The translations under genes were made by a program, and so were the position numbers. A stretch of DNA of 64,000 bases from DAHUYF01 sp035623985 (GTDB lineage: Bacteria > Pseudomonadota > Alphaproteobacteria > ATCC43930 > CGMCC-115725), in NCBI GenBank assembly GCA_035623985.1, contig DASPSJ010000041.1:14379-78378 (forward strand), in the 5' to 3' direction. Positions 52,551-60,597 of the stretch are shown one piece after another (positions within the stretch are counted from its first letter, which is position 1; each line of letters starts with the position of its first letter). The notes below the pieces were generated by a model that searched no databases, was not told the DNA's origin, and was given only the letters and a program-made list of their open reading frames with translations.

Positions 52551-53882
52551 CTATCTCCTCGCCAGCTCTTTGTAGAAATTCTCCGCCAAAATGCCGGGAC
52601 GCGCGAGGCGGGCGTCGATGGCGACGCGCGCCGCGCCGATCAGGAAGCGCGCGGGAATGATGCCGGGATCGGTTCCCGCCGCGAGCCGGCGCGCCGCCTC
52701 CTCGATCATCTGCTGCTCCTTGCGCCCGAAGCGGATCACTTGCGCCAGGCTCTTGCCGCCGAGCGAGGGATAGGGCTTGAGGCACATCGCATCGACGGCA
52801 AGCGCGCAGGCCTTGGGAAAGGTCTCGAGCACCTCTTCCGGAATCATCCCGGCGCGGGGGTTGGCGTAGATCCGCGTCCAGCTTCGCCGATAGCGTTCGG
52901 CCTCCTCCGCGAAGCCCATGCGCCGCAGCAGCTCGACGCTGATCAGGGTCCTGAGATAGGGCGTCGGATGCGGCGCGCGGGGGCTGTAATGCAGCACCAT
53001 CGCCGGCGCACGGCCGACCACGTCCATCAGAGAAGCAACCATCTGCGGCCCGCCCAGCAGCAGCGCCGACATGTCGGCGAACATCTCGCGGTTCCAGCGC
53101 GTCCAAACCTGCGCGACCGAGGGCGACAGTCCGGCGCCGAGCAGGCGGCGTGCGATGTTGCGCGGGATGTCGCGGCTGAGGCCGAGATCGCTCTGCAAAT
53201 TGTGGCTGGTCTCGTGCAGCATCGCGCCGAGCGTCCACGGATTGATCATGCGATGATAGGGAAGCTGCACCAGCGGGAACGGGTTGAGCTGGCGGCCGAG
53301 GCGGCGCAGCGGAATGCCGCGGCGGTAGGTGGCGGGGGCGAAGCCGGTGCGCATGTAACAGAAGGGCGGCGGCGCCGGGATGGTGCGCGCGGCGCCGAGG
53401 CCGGTATAAGCGGCCTGGTAGCAATCGAGCGCGATACGGTCGCAGCTCAGCAGCCAGTCGGCGTAGATCGATTGGCGCTGGCCGAACAGCTCGAAATAGA
53501 AATCCCAGATCTTCTCGATCCCCTGTACCCAGCGATGCGCGTCGTCCTTGCGCGCCATCGCCGCCGAGAGAAGCGGCGAGCTCGGCTGAGCCGCGGCCGC
53601 ACGCACCGCCCGGGTGACATGGCCGCTCTTGGCCAACAGCCCTTTGCGCAGCGACTGCATCAGGCTGTTGACCGCCTGGATATGCCCTTCCGACGGCACC
53701 GCTGCGCCGGTGCCGAACTCCTCGCGCTTGAACGGGCGCAGCGCGGCGGCATGGCGCGTGACGTTGAGTGCCTGCGCGCGCAACCACGGGAGCAACACCG
53801 GCCGCGACGTCGACGGGCGGCTTTTGGCCGCGCCGCTGCCGGTGCCGATCTCACGCTCGACGATGCCGCTGCCGGCGTCCAT
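52551..53882 (-). CDS. Predicted HExxH zinc metallopeptidase
   Basis: 443 residues, ATG start four bases after the upstream gene's stop. The first 110 residues are Ala/Arg/Ser-rich. The catalytic motif is H223-E224-T-S-H227-N. Further on, N-R-E266-M-F-A-D270-M provides a likely third ligand, and H-P-T-P-Y-L-R near 305 resembles the downstream H-P motif of gluzincin-type peptidases. No signal peptide is seen. I cannot place it in a named peptidase family. Candidate substrates are the Glu-rich proteins encoded just upstream. Confidence 0.75.
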   Translation of the reverse strand: MDAGSGIVEREIGTGSGAAKSRPSTSRPVLLPWLRAQALNVTRHAAALRPFKREEFGTGAAVPSEGHIQAVNSLMQSLRKGLLAKSGHVTRAVRAAAAQPSSPLLSAAMARKDDAHRWVQGIEKIWDFYFELFGQRQSIYADWLLSCDRIALDCYQAAYTGLGAARTIPAPPPFCYMRTGFAPATYRRGIPLRRLGRQLNPFPLVQLPYHRMINPWTLGAMLHETSHNLQSDLGLSRDIPRNIARRLLGAGLSPSVAQVWTRWNREMFADMSALLLGGPQMVASLMDVVGRAPAMVLHYSPRAPHPTPYLRTLISVELLRRMGFAEEAERYRRSWTRIYANPRAGMIPEEVLETFPKACALAVDAMCLKPYPSLGGKSLAQVIRFGRKEQQMIEEAARRLAAGTDPGIIPARFLIGAARVAIDARLARPGILAENFYKELARR

Positions 53883-53885
53883 GGC

Positions 53886-54992
53886 TTATTTCACCACGAT
53901 CACCTTGCAGCCGCTGCCGTGCGCATGCACGGTGGCGGTGCCGCAGCTCGGGCAGACGCGCGCGACGCCACGACCGGCGACGCGGTGGCCGGGGAGGCCC
54001 GGATGGACACCGGCGATGCCGCGGACGCCGGCGACGCCGTGAGTGCCCGCGACACCCGGCATGCCGGGATGCACGAGGCCGTTGCGCCAGCGCCAGCGGT
54101 AATGCCGGCCGACGGCCGGAATGCCCGCGAGGCGATGATAGCGGCCATCCATCGAGCGTGAGCGCCGAAGCGTGTGATGGACGAGGCGCGGATTGCTCAG
54201 CACCCGGTGGTTCTGATGCGCCAGGATCCGCACCGCGCGATGCGGGCTTACCGGCCGGCCGGCGGCGGCGTGCCGGGCGATGGTGGTGACCGCGCGCCGG
54301 GTGATGCTGGGCACGACACGAAGCAGCGGCCGGGTTTGTGGGTGGCGATAGAGCGCTCGCGTGAGATTGCCGACACTGCGCGTCAAGTGCGGCGTGACGC
54401 GGTTCACGGCATGCGCCACCCGCGGCAGCACCCTGGCGGCGAGATGCGGCGCCGCCTTGGCGGCGAGCGGCACCAGCTTGCTCGCCACCAGCGGCACCAG
54501 CGGCGCGAAGCCCTCGGCCGCCTCGAACTCGCTCTCGGCCTCCATGGCGGCGTGGCCGAGATGCTCCATCATCGCATCGGGATAGACGCGGCTGACCGGG
54601 CTGATCTCGCCGAGCCCCTCCTGCTCGAACTCGAATTCGGTCTCGAATTCGCCTTCGAGCTCGCTCTCCAGTTCGCCTTCGAATTCCGACTCCCGCCATT
54701 CCGGCGGGATGACGGCGGTTCCTGCATCCTGGATCGCCTTGCCGATACCCCCACCGGTAGTGCCGCCGATGGCGCTGCCGATCGACGGCGCGGCGGCGAG
54801 AATGGCGCGATCGGCGAGGCGGACAGCGGAGTTCTGCCACGAGCCGGGCGTCTTGACCGCGGCCCATTGGCCCTTGGCCCAGTTGCCGATGTCTCCCCAA
54901 CCGAAGCTTTCCGGCATCTCGCCTTCGAATTCGCTTTCGAACTCGGTCTCGAATTCACCGAGGCCCTCGAGCTCGCCGAGTACGTTGGCCAT
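53886..54992 (-). CDS. Glu-rich protein B with Gly-rich segment, Arg-rich tail and C-terminal Cys/His cluster
   Basis: 368 residues. Glu-rich blocks of the E-F-E/E-L-E type lie at about 7-28 and 101-126. Between them is a Gly/Ala-rich stretch (70-92) with I-G-S-A-I-G-G. An Arg/His-rich region (185-300) contains A-A-A-G-R-P near 242 and R-V-L-S-N-P-R near 263. Short G-V-A-G repeats follow (308-343), and then C347-x2-C350, H356-x-H358 and C362, a possible metal site. It is a paralogue of the gene at 55026-55958, 33 bases away. Confidence 0.8.
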   Translation of the reverse strand: MANVLGELEGLGEFETEFESEFEGEMPESFGWGDIGNWAKGQWAAVKTPGSWQNSAVRLADRAILAAAPSIGSAIGGTTGGGIGKAIQDAGTAVIPPEWRESEFEGELESELEGEFETEFEFEQEGLGEISPVSRVYPDAMMEHLGHAAMEAESEFEAAEGFAPLVPLVASKLVPLAAKAAPHLAARVLPRVAHAVNRVTPHLTRSVGNLTRALYRHPQTRPLLRVVPSITRRAVTTIARHAAAGRPVSPHRAVRILAHQNHRVLSNPRLVHHTLRRSRSMDGRYHRLAGIPAVGRHYRWRWRNGLVHPGMPGVAGTHGVAGVRGIAGVHPGLPGHRVAGRGVARVCPSCGTATVHAHGSGCKVIVVK

Positions 54993-55025
54993 GATGATGT
55001 CTCCCTCGGATTGGAGGCGGTCGGA

Positions 55026-55958
55026 TCAGCCGCGGCCGGCGGGGTAGCGAGAATGCCGGCGCTTGACCGCGCGGCCGGCGCGGACGTTGCGGACGACGGC
55101 GGCGCCGACGGCACGTGGATTGCTGAGCACGCGCCGCACCTGGCGCGCGGCAGTCCGGGCGGCGGCACGGCGGGTGATCGGCCGGCCGGCGGCCGCCTGC
55201 CGCTTGAGCGACTTGACCGTGCGCCGCATGATCGTCGGCACCGCGCGCACCGCCGGGCGCGTGATCCGGCGTCGGCGCAGGATGCGCGTCAGCACGGCGG
55301 CGCCGCAGACGAGATGCGGCAGCAGATGCCTGAGCGCGCGGCGGTCGCGCGGCGAGAGCACCGTCATCACCGCCGCCCCGGCCATCGCCTCGGCCTGGCC
55401 CGAATGGACCTCGTGCGTGGCCGCTTCCGCCATCATTTCGGCCAAGGCCTCGTGCATGGGAAGCTCGTGCGAAGCGATCTCCTGCGCAACTTCCTGCTCG
55501 CTCTCCTGCTCGGTCTCGAACTCCGTCTCCAGCTCCATCTCGCCGGCGCCCTCGAGCTCCATCTCGAGCTCCTGCTCGCTCAGCGCCTTCGCCGCCAAGC
55601 CGCCGAGCATGCCGCCGAAGGGACCGCCGATCGCGGTGCCGACGACCGGCGCCGCCACGCGGGCGACCTGCTTCAGGATGGGCGCCGCCTTCTTCAAGAA
55701 GTTGCCGATGCTGCCGAAAGAGAAATGCTCGGCGCCCTCGAGCTCCATCTCGGTCTCGAACTCGAACTCGCTCTCGAACTCGCCCTCGCCTTCGAGCTCG
55801 AATTCGCTTTCGCCGGTCGACTCGCCCTCGCCCAGAAGGCCGCCCAGCACATTGCCGATCGAGCCGAGAACTCCCTCTTGCTCGCTGGCCTCGAGCTCGG
55901 TCTCCTGCAACTCCTGCTCGAACTCGGACTCCAATTCATGCTCTTGTATGGTCGACAT
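55026..55958 (-). CDS. Glu-rich protein A with Gly-rich segment and Arg-rich tail
   Basis: 310 residues from an ATG with GAGGAGG upstream. It is acidic in the first half: E-L-E-S-E-F-E repeats at 8-28 and 50-75, and again at 128-156. Residues 82-126 form a Gly/Ala/Val-rich hydrophobic segment (V-G-T-A-I-G-G-P-F-G-G-M-L-G-G) that could insert in a membrane. The C-terminal third (205-310) is Arg-rich with A-A-A-G-R-P (255-260) and R-V-L-S-N-P-R (276-282), shared with its paralogue. There is no classical signal peptide. It is the first gene of the six-gene run. Confidence 0.82.
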   Translation of the reverse strand: MSTIQEHELESEFEQELQETELEASEQEGVLGSIGNVLGGLLGEGESTGESEFELEGEGEFESEFEFETEMELEGAEHFSFGSIGNFLKKAAPILKQVARVAAPVVGTAIGGPFGGMLGGLAAKALSEQELEMELEGAGEMELETEFETEQESEQEVAQEIASHELPMHEALAEMMAEAATHEVHSGQAEAMAGAAVMTVLSPRDRRALRHLLPHLVCGAAVLTRILRRRRITRPAVRAVPTIMRRTVKSLKRQAAAGRPITRRAAARTAARQVRRVLSNPRAVGAAVVRNVRAGRAVKRRHSRYPAGRG

Positions 55959-56334
55959 GGTGGTGGCCTCCTCGAGGATGGCGACGCGCTCGCACACAAG
56001 TATTCGAGGAGGTCGCGGCGCGCGAGTCGCATCTTGCGGGAAGCCTGAAACGGTTCCCGCGCCTGAGCGTCGCTCGTTCGAGGGAGCTTGCTTGACGCCG
56101 GCGGCGCCGTATCGGCATGCGACGCTACCCGCAGAGCGTGTGGCGGGTGGACGCTTTAGCTCAAAAAAGCGACTCGCTTTGGCTTTCGTCGATGATCTAA
56201 TCTGAACCATCGCTCGCCGATGCGAGTCGTCCCGCGCGGCCTTTCAGGCGGCCGGGATCTCGCGGCTAGGGGCAATCGGCCGGGCGCAATGAAAAAGGTA
56301 TCCGGGCAATGTGGGAAAGGGCGAACGGCTTGGT
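55959..56334. other. Divergent intergenic region between the Glu-rich cluster and a LuxR-type gene
   Basis: 376 bases with no gene. It must hold the promoters of both the six-gene cluster and the regulator. AT-rich patches at 56160-56205 and 56285-56310 are the best candidates. No clear palindrome was found by eye. Confidence 0.5.
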
Positions 56335-56904
56335 ATGTCGAAAGCCACACCTAGAAATAGTAAAAAAATGTCATCTGCTCCAATCAACCACGACCTAACG
56401 CTGCCGGATCTGATGCGCGCCATTCTTGCCGTGAGCCGATCGGCGGCCGCGGCCGAGGCGTCCGCCCGAGCGCCGGCCGGCGGCGGCGAGCAAGTCGTCA
56501 TCGATACCGAAGTGGATGGCGACCGCTACGTCTTGATCAGGATACCCCAGCCCACGCGAAAGCTCCTGCCGCTCAGCCCGCGCGAATTGGAAATCGTGCG
56601 CATGGTCGCCCAGGGCCATCCGAACAAGGTCATCGCGGTGGTGCTGAACATCAGCTCTTGGACGGTCTGCACTCATTTGCGCCGCATCTTCGCCAAGCTC
56701 GGCGTCAGCTCTCGCGCGGCCATGGTCGCGCGGCTGGTCGAATTCGGCGCGCCGGCCGACCCGGCAGGCGCCATGGAGCCCACGGTCCTGCATCCGACGG
56801 CCACGGCGCCGATCAAGCTGCAGCCGGCTCGCGGCTCCTGCGTCGTCGATAGCGGGTTGCCGGTGCAACGCTGCATCGCCGTCGCCCGCAGCCGCGGTCC
56901 ATGA
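56335..56904 (+). CDS. LuxR-type HTH transcriptional regulator without a recognised sensor domain
   Basis: 189 residues from the ATG at 56335; a GTG at 56311 and an ATG at 56368 are alternatives. The LuxR_C helix-turn-helix starts at L-S-P-R-E-L-E-I-V near residue 80, with the recognition helix S-W-T-V-C-T-H-L-R-R-I-F. The N-terminal 75 residues match no autoinducer or receiver domain that I can see. The C-terminal 45 residues are unconserved-looking. Divergent from the Glu-rich cluster, it is the obvious candidate for its control. Confidence 0.85.
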   Translation: MSKATPRNSKKMSSAPINHDLTLPDLMRAILAVSRSAAAAEASARAPAGGGEQVVIDTEVDGDRYVLIRIPQPTRKLLPLSPRELEIVRMVAQGHPNKVIAVVLNISSWTVCTHLRRIFAKLGVSSRAAMVARLVEFGAPADPAGAMEPTVLHPTATAPIKLQPARGSCVVDSGLPVQRCIAVARSRGP

Positions 56905-56964
56905 AGCCGCCGGAATGAAGCTCCGCCGGCCAAACTGGGTAGGGCAGCGGCAAGCGCCGCCGAC

Positions 56965-57279
56965 TCAGTTTCCACCGGCAGTATAGCCCTTGCCGATCAT
57001 GCAGCGTTCGACGATATCGCCGCTGCGCGCGCTGTTGCTGTCGGCATAGTCCTCGCGCTTGCTTTGCAACGCACCGAGCCGCGCCCAATCCTGACCGCGC
57101 GTCGCCAGGATATCGGTATCGATGTTGCTGTCGCGCCTGAGCGCGAGCTCGGCTGCATGGCGGCATTCGGCATAATCACGCGCCACCTGGGCGGGCGGCA
57201 CGCCGGGTTTGCTCCAACCGGCGGCGCCGGCGCAGGCGGCAAGCGCCACCGGCCAAGCCACATGCAGCCACGATCGCAT
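56965..57279 (-). CDS. Small lipoprotein of unknown function
   Basis: 104 residues. The N-terminal hydrophobic stretch ends in V-A-L-A-A-C16, a lipobox. The mature part is helical with Y-A-E-C-R-H-A-A-E-L near residue 36 and E-R-C-M-I-G-K-G-Y near 90; the two further Cys probably form a disulfide. This compact layout is common in small alphaproteobacterial lipoproteins. It is divergent from another small lipoprotein gene at 57415. Confidence 0.75.
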   Translation of the reverse strand: MRSWLHVAWPVALAACAGAAGWSKPGVPPAQVARDYAECRHAAELALRRDSNIDTDILATRGQDWARLGALQSKREDYADSNSARSGDIVERCMIGKGYTAGGN

Positions 57280-57319
57280 ATCGGGGGATGTCCCTCTCGC
57301 CGGTGCCCCGGCAACGGAA

Positions 57320-57352
57320 GATTAACCAGTCTCGCTTAATAGATTAACCGGT
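57320..57352. repeat. Direct repeat GATTAACC(A/G)GT between two lipoprotein genes
   Basis: GATTAACCAGT (57320-57330) and GATTAACCGGT (57342-57352) lie 22 bases apart, two helical turns, with a third TTAA between them. They sit between divergent genes. Spacing does not match the CtrA TTAA-N7-TTAA site. Confidence 0.55.
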
Positions 57353-57414
57353 GATTAGAGGCGCGTCTTCCGGCTTGTCGGGCGCGCCGGTCGCCGCCGG
57401 AGACACCGCGCCGC

Positions 57415-57702
57415 ATGGCCTTCTCCCATCGCTCGATCCTGCCGACCGTCGCCACTCTGTGCCTGCTGCTCGGCGGCTGCAATGCCTGGCAAACGCGCGC
57501 CGAGTTCGCCCCGCCGCAAAGCCGCTGGAACGCCAGCCAGCCCTCCCCCGCAGGGAAAGACGACGCGCCGCCGCCGCTCGCGGCGCAATATTGCTATCGC
57601 ACGCTCGCGACGGTCGATTGCTATAACGAGACCAAGCCCGACCGGGTCACCGGCTTCACCGGGCTCTATCCCGATCCCGACAGCCTGCCCCAGAAGCGTT
57701 GA
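57415..57702 (+). CDS. Small lipoprotein of unknown function
   Basis: 95 residues. A hydrophobic signal ending in L-L-L-G-G-C22 marks a lipoprotein. The mature part has a Pro-rich linker and C-Y-R-T-L-A-T-V-D-C-Y near residue 60, whose two Cys may form a disulfide, then a F-T-G-L-Y-P-D-P-D ending. No function assigned. It converges on the pirin gene with 6 bases between the stops. Confidence 0.75.
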   Translation: MAFSHRSILPTVATLCLLLGGCNAWQTRAEFAPPQSRWNASQPSPAGKDDAPPPLAAQYCYRTLATVDCYNETKPDRVTGFTGLYPDPDSLPQKR

Positions 57703-57708
57703 GGCGCT

Positions 57709-58560
57709 TTAAAACCGGCCGGCCTGGAAGTCCAGGATTGCCTGGCGGAGCTGATCGGACGTGTTCATGACAAAGGGGCCGTAACGCGCCACCGGCTCGT
57801 TGAGCGGCTTGCCCGCGGCAAGCAACACGCGCGCCGCGCCCGCCGGCGCTGCAAGCAGCACGCCGTCACCGGGGCCGAGCACGGCGATGCTGCCGCGCGC
57901 CAGAGGCGTCGCAGCTTCGCCCACCGTCGCCTCTCCGTCGAAGGCGTAAAGAAAGACATTGTGCCCGCGCGGCAGTGGCAGCGCCGCGTTGCCGCCCGCC
58001 GGCAACGCGACGTCGAGCAGGATCGGCTCCGTGGCGACGCCGTTGATCGGACCGATGGTCTCGCCGACGGAGCCGGCGATGACCTTGATCGCAACACCGC
58101 CGGGCAGCGCCGCCACGGGAATGTCCTGCGGCGGGATCTCCTGGTAGCGCGGCTCGATCATCTTGTCCTTGGCCGGCAGATTGACCCAGAGCTGAAAGCC
58201 CTGCATCAGCCCGTTCTCCTGCTCCGGCATCTCGGAATGGACGATGCCGCGGCCGGCGGTCATCCATTGCACGCTGCCGGCCTCGAGCCGCCCGGTATGG
58301 CCCTTGTTGTCGCCATGGCGCATGCGACCGGCGAGCATATAGGTCACCGTCTCGAAGCCGCGGTGAGGGTGATCGGGAAAGCCGGCGATGTAGTCCGCCG
58401 CGTCGTCGGAACGGAACTCGTCCAGCATCAGGAAGGGATCGACCTCGCCAAGCTCGGGCGTGCCGATGACGCGGTTGAGCTTGACGCCGGCGCCGTCGCT
58501 CGCCGGCATGCCGCGAGCGAGCCGCGCTACCGGCCGGGGACGGGTCATTCCGCCATCCAT
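57709..58560 (-). CDS. Pirin family protein
   Basis: 283 residues, ATG with GGAGG eight bases upstream. The bicupin fold is evident: F-P-D-H-P-H-R-G-F-E-T-V near residue 60 supplies the metal-binding His residues, followed by W-M-T-A-G-R-G-I-V-H-S-E near 98. The C-terminal half is the second cupin. Pirins act as quercetinases or redox-sensing cofactors; the role here is unknown. It is 14 bases after wrbA on the same strand. Confidence 0.92.
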   Translation of the reverse strand: MDGGMTRPRPVARLARGMPASDGAGVKLNRVIGTPELGEVDPFLMLDEFRSDDAADYIAGFPDHPHRGFETVTYMLAGRMRHGDNKGHTGRLEAGSVQWMTAGRGIVHSEMPEQENGLMQGFQLWVNLPAKDKMIEPRYQEIPPQDIPVAALPGGVAIKVIAGSVGETIGPINGVATEPILLDVALPAGGNAALPLPRGHNVFLYAFDGEATVGEAATPLARGSIAVLGPGDGVLLAAPAGAARVLLAAGKPLNEPVARYGPFVMNTSDQLRQAILDFQAGRF

Positions 58561-58574
58561 CGCTCGATCCTCCG

Positions 58575-59198
58575 TTATGCCGCCCGTGCCTGGCGGGACC
58601 GGGCGAGGGCGCCGGCGATCTCCGCCACGTGGCGGCCCTGGAAATGCGCCAGCTCCAGCTCGTTCGCGCTGGGCTGCCGCTCGCCCCGGCCGCCGGCAAT
58701 GGTCGTGGCGCCATATGGGGAGCCGCCGGTGATCTCGTCAAGGCGCATCTGCCCCTGGGCGCTGTAAGGCAAGCCAACCACCACCATGCCGAGATGGAGC
58801 AGGGTGGTGTGGAAGGAGAGCAGCGTCGATTCCTGCCCGCCATGCTGGGTGGCCGTCGCAACGAAGGCGCTGCCGACCTTGCCGATCAGCGCGCCTCTGG
58901 CCCAGAGTGCGCCGGTCTGGTCGAGGAAGTTGCGCATCTGGGACGCCATGTTGCCATAGCGCGTAGGCGTGCCGAAGATCACCGCGTCGTAATCGGCAAG
59001 CTCCTCGGGTTTGGCGATGGGGGCGGCCTGATCGAGCTTGGCGCCCGCCTGACGCGCCACCGCCTCGGGCATCAGCTCCGGCACGCGCTTTACCGTCACC
59101 TGCGTCCCCACCACCGATCGCGCGCCCGCAGCGACCGCCTCGGCCATGGTCTCGATATGGCCGTAAGTGGAATAATAGAGCACCAACACCTTCGCCAT
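58575..59198 (-). CDS. wrbA: NAD(P)H:quinone oxidoreductase, WrbA type
   Basis: 207 residues from the ATG at 59198, which has AGGAGGG upstream; the frame extends further but adds no conserved sequence. The FMN-binding Y-Y-S-T-Y-G-H-I near residue 9, F-G-T-P-T-R-Y-G-N-M near 77, and T-Q-H-G-G-Q-E near 115 are diagnostic of WrbA. It reduces quinones by two electrons and protects from oxidative stress. Pairing with pirin suggests a redox-stress unit. Confidence 0.95.
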   Translation of the reverse strand: MAKVLVLYYSTYGHIETMAEAVAAGARSVVGTQVTVKRVPELMPEAVARQAGAKLDQAAPIAKPEELADYDAVIFGTPTRYGNMASQMRNFLDQTGALWARGALIGKVGSAFVATATQHGGQESTLLSFHTTLLHLGMVVVGLPYSAQGQMRLDEITGGSPYGATTIAGGRGERQPSANELELAHFQGRHVAEIAGALARSRQARAA

Positions 59199-59367
59199 TT
59201 TTCCCTCCTGGGACGCAATCGGTCGCGGCGATGATGTAAGGGGTGCTCGAGCTCCGACAATCCAGCAAATCGGAATTGGACTGTTTCTTGAGCGCGAACA
59301 ATAGATCAGGACCCGCCGGAGACTCCGCGCGGGTGCAGGCGTCTTTCCTCTCGATCCGACGGCGGCG

Positions 59368-59559
59368 TCAAGCCTCGGCGACGCGCAGCCCTCGCCGGCG
59401 TGCCGGCAACGCGGCGAGAATGCTGTGCTTTTGCTCGCGCGACAGCAGCATCCAGTGCGAGATCTCGGCAATGGTGCGCAAGCAGCCGCGGCAATAGCCG
59501 GTCGCGGGATCGAGCACGCAGACCGCAACGCAGGGCGACAGCGACTCGGTCTCGCTCAC
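59368..59559 (-). CDS. DUF1289 protein
   Basis: 63 residues. The start S-P-C-V-A-V-C-V-L-D and the following G-Y-C-R-G-C-L-R give the four Cys of DUF1289, a possible small metal-binding module. W36 and the E-I-S-H-W pattern also fit. It overlaps the DUF4340 gene by 4 bases, so it is probably made from the ABC operon transcript. Confidence 0.88.
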   Translation of the reverse strand: MSETESLSPCVAVCVLDPATGYCRGCLRTIAEISHWMLLSREQKHSILAALPARRRGLRVAEA

Positions 59560-60584
59560 GACGGCTTCGGCTGCGCCGTCACATCGGCGAGCTTGGTGCG
59601 CAGCGCCTTTGCCTTGTAGTCCGGGATGGCGAAGACCCAGGGCCGCAGCTTGGCGTCGAGCGTCTTCGCCTGCTGCTCCGCCTCGCCGGTGCCGCTCACC
59701 TCGAAACGCACCCAGCTCTTGCCGTCCTTGTCGCTGAGCGCCAGCTTCACCATGAGGCCGTCGAAGGTGGCGAACTCGGCATGCGAGACGCCGGCTTCCG
59801 GCAAAGGAAATTCCGCGGCCGGCCGCACGTCGTTCAGCGTCAGGCTCGCCAGCGCCGTTGTCGGCTCGACCAGCACCGTGTCGCTCTTGAGCTTGGCGTC
59901 GGCGGGCGCGCCCTTGAGCGCCAGCGCGTCCCCCGGCTTGTCGTGCGCGATGTCGAGCCTGCCGCCATCGGGCTCCGTCAGCACCACTTCCTTCACCCTG
60001 TCGTGCGCCACGTCGATGATGGCCGGGTCAAGCCACGACGCAGTGTCGCCCGGCAGCTCCAGCGTGCCGCGCGCCAGCCAGGACTGGACGTCGCCGGGCT
60101 TGCGCACATAGATGCCGTCGGTGCCGCCGCCGAGCTGGTCGATGCGCCGCTTGCCGACGATGATCTCGCCCAGCAGCGTGCCTTTCTCATCGCTCACCGT
60201 CACGAGGGTCGATTTGGCGTCCTTCTTGCCGGCGTCCTCGACCTCCAGCCGCGCATAGAGATCCGCCTTGCGGGTCTTGGGCTCGACATAGCGGAGATCG
60301 GCGAGACCGCGCAGCGCCTGGCCAACTTTCGCCTGATCCGCGGGATAGCTCCCTTTCTCCTCGACGACCCATTTATCGCTGCGGTGCAGCAGCGTCGTCT
60401 TCGCTTCGCCGTGGATAAGCGTTACCCGCGCCACATCGCCCAGCCTCTGGCGCACATCCGTCAGCACGACCTTGCCGATCTGCGGATCGGTGTCGTCGGC
60501 GTCGCCGCGGTAGGCGACCAGCACGGCGAGGACCACGGCGGCGGCGCTAACCAGGAGAAGGGCAACCAGTCCCTTGGCCTTCAT
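59556..60584 (-). CDS. DUF4340 protein of a GldG-type ABC locus
   Basis: 342 residues. An N-terminal transmembrane helix (about 5-25) anchors a periplasmic beta-rich region. D-V-R-Q-R-L-G-D-V-A near residue 43 and repeated V-x-L-T-E-P-D-G strands match DUF4340, which is usually found beside Gld-like ABC systems. It starts 13 bases after the GldG-like gene. Function unknown. Confidence 0.85.
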   Translation of the reverse strand: MKAKGLVALLLVSAAAVVLAVLVAYRGDADDTDPQIGKVVLTDVRQRLGDVARVTLIHGEAKTTLLHRSDKWVVEEKGSYPADQAKVGQALRGLADLRYVEPKTRKADLYARLEVEDAGKKDAKSTLVTVSDEKGTLLGEIIVGKRRIDQLGGGTDGIYVRKPGDVQSWLARGTLELPGDTASWLDPAIIDVAHDRVKEVVLTEPDGGRLDIAHDKPGDALALKGAPADAKLKSDTVLVEPTTALASLTLNDVRPAAEFPLPEAGVSHAEFATFDGLMVKLALSDKDGKSWVRFEVSGTGEAEQQAKTLDAKLRPWVFAIPDYKAKALRTKLADVTAQPKPS

Positions 60585-60597
60585 CGTTTCCCTCCCT

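Noticed and set aside
51961..53787. 608-codon frame on the minus strand
   Set aside because: Only its 3' third (51961-52548), after a GTG with a good ribosome site, looks real; the rest is out of frame within the metallopeptidase gene.
54610..55950. CRISPR or tandem-repeat array in the repetitive DNA of the Glu-rich genes
   Set aside because: Repeats are irregular codon-level GAG/GAA/TTC runs inside reading frames; no regular repeat-spacer pattern.
54174..56048. Long plus-strand frame through the Glu-rich genes
   Set aside because: Its Leu/Glu repeats are the antisense reading of GAG/CTC-rich repeats; no start or ribosome site.
57322..57347. CtrA-type site from the three TTAA boxes
   Set aside because: Spacings are 10 and 4 bases, not the 7 bases of a CtrA site.
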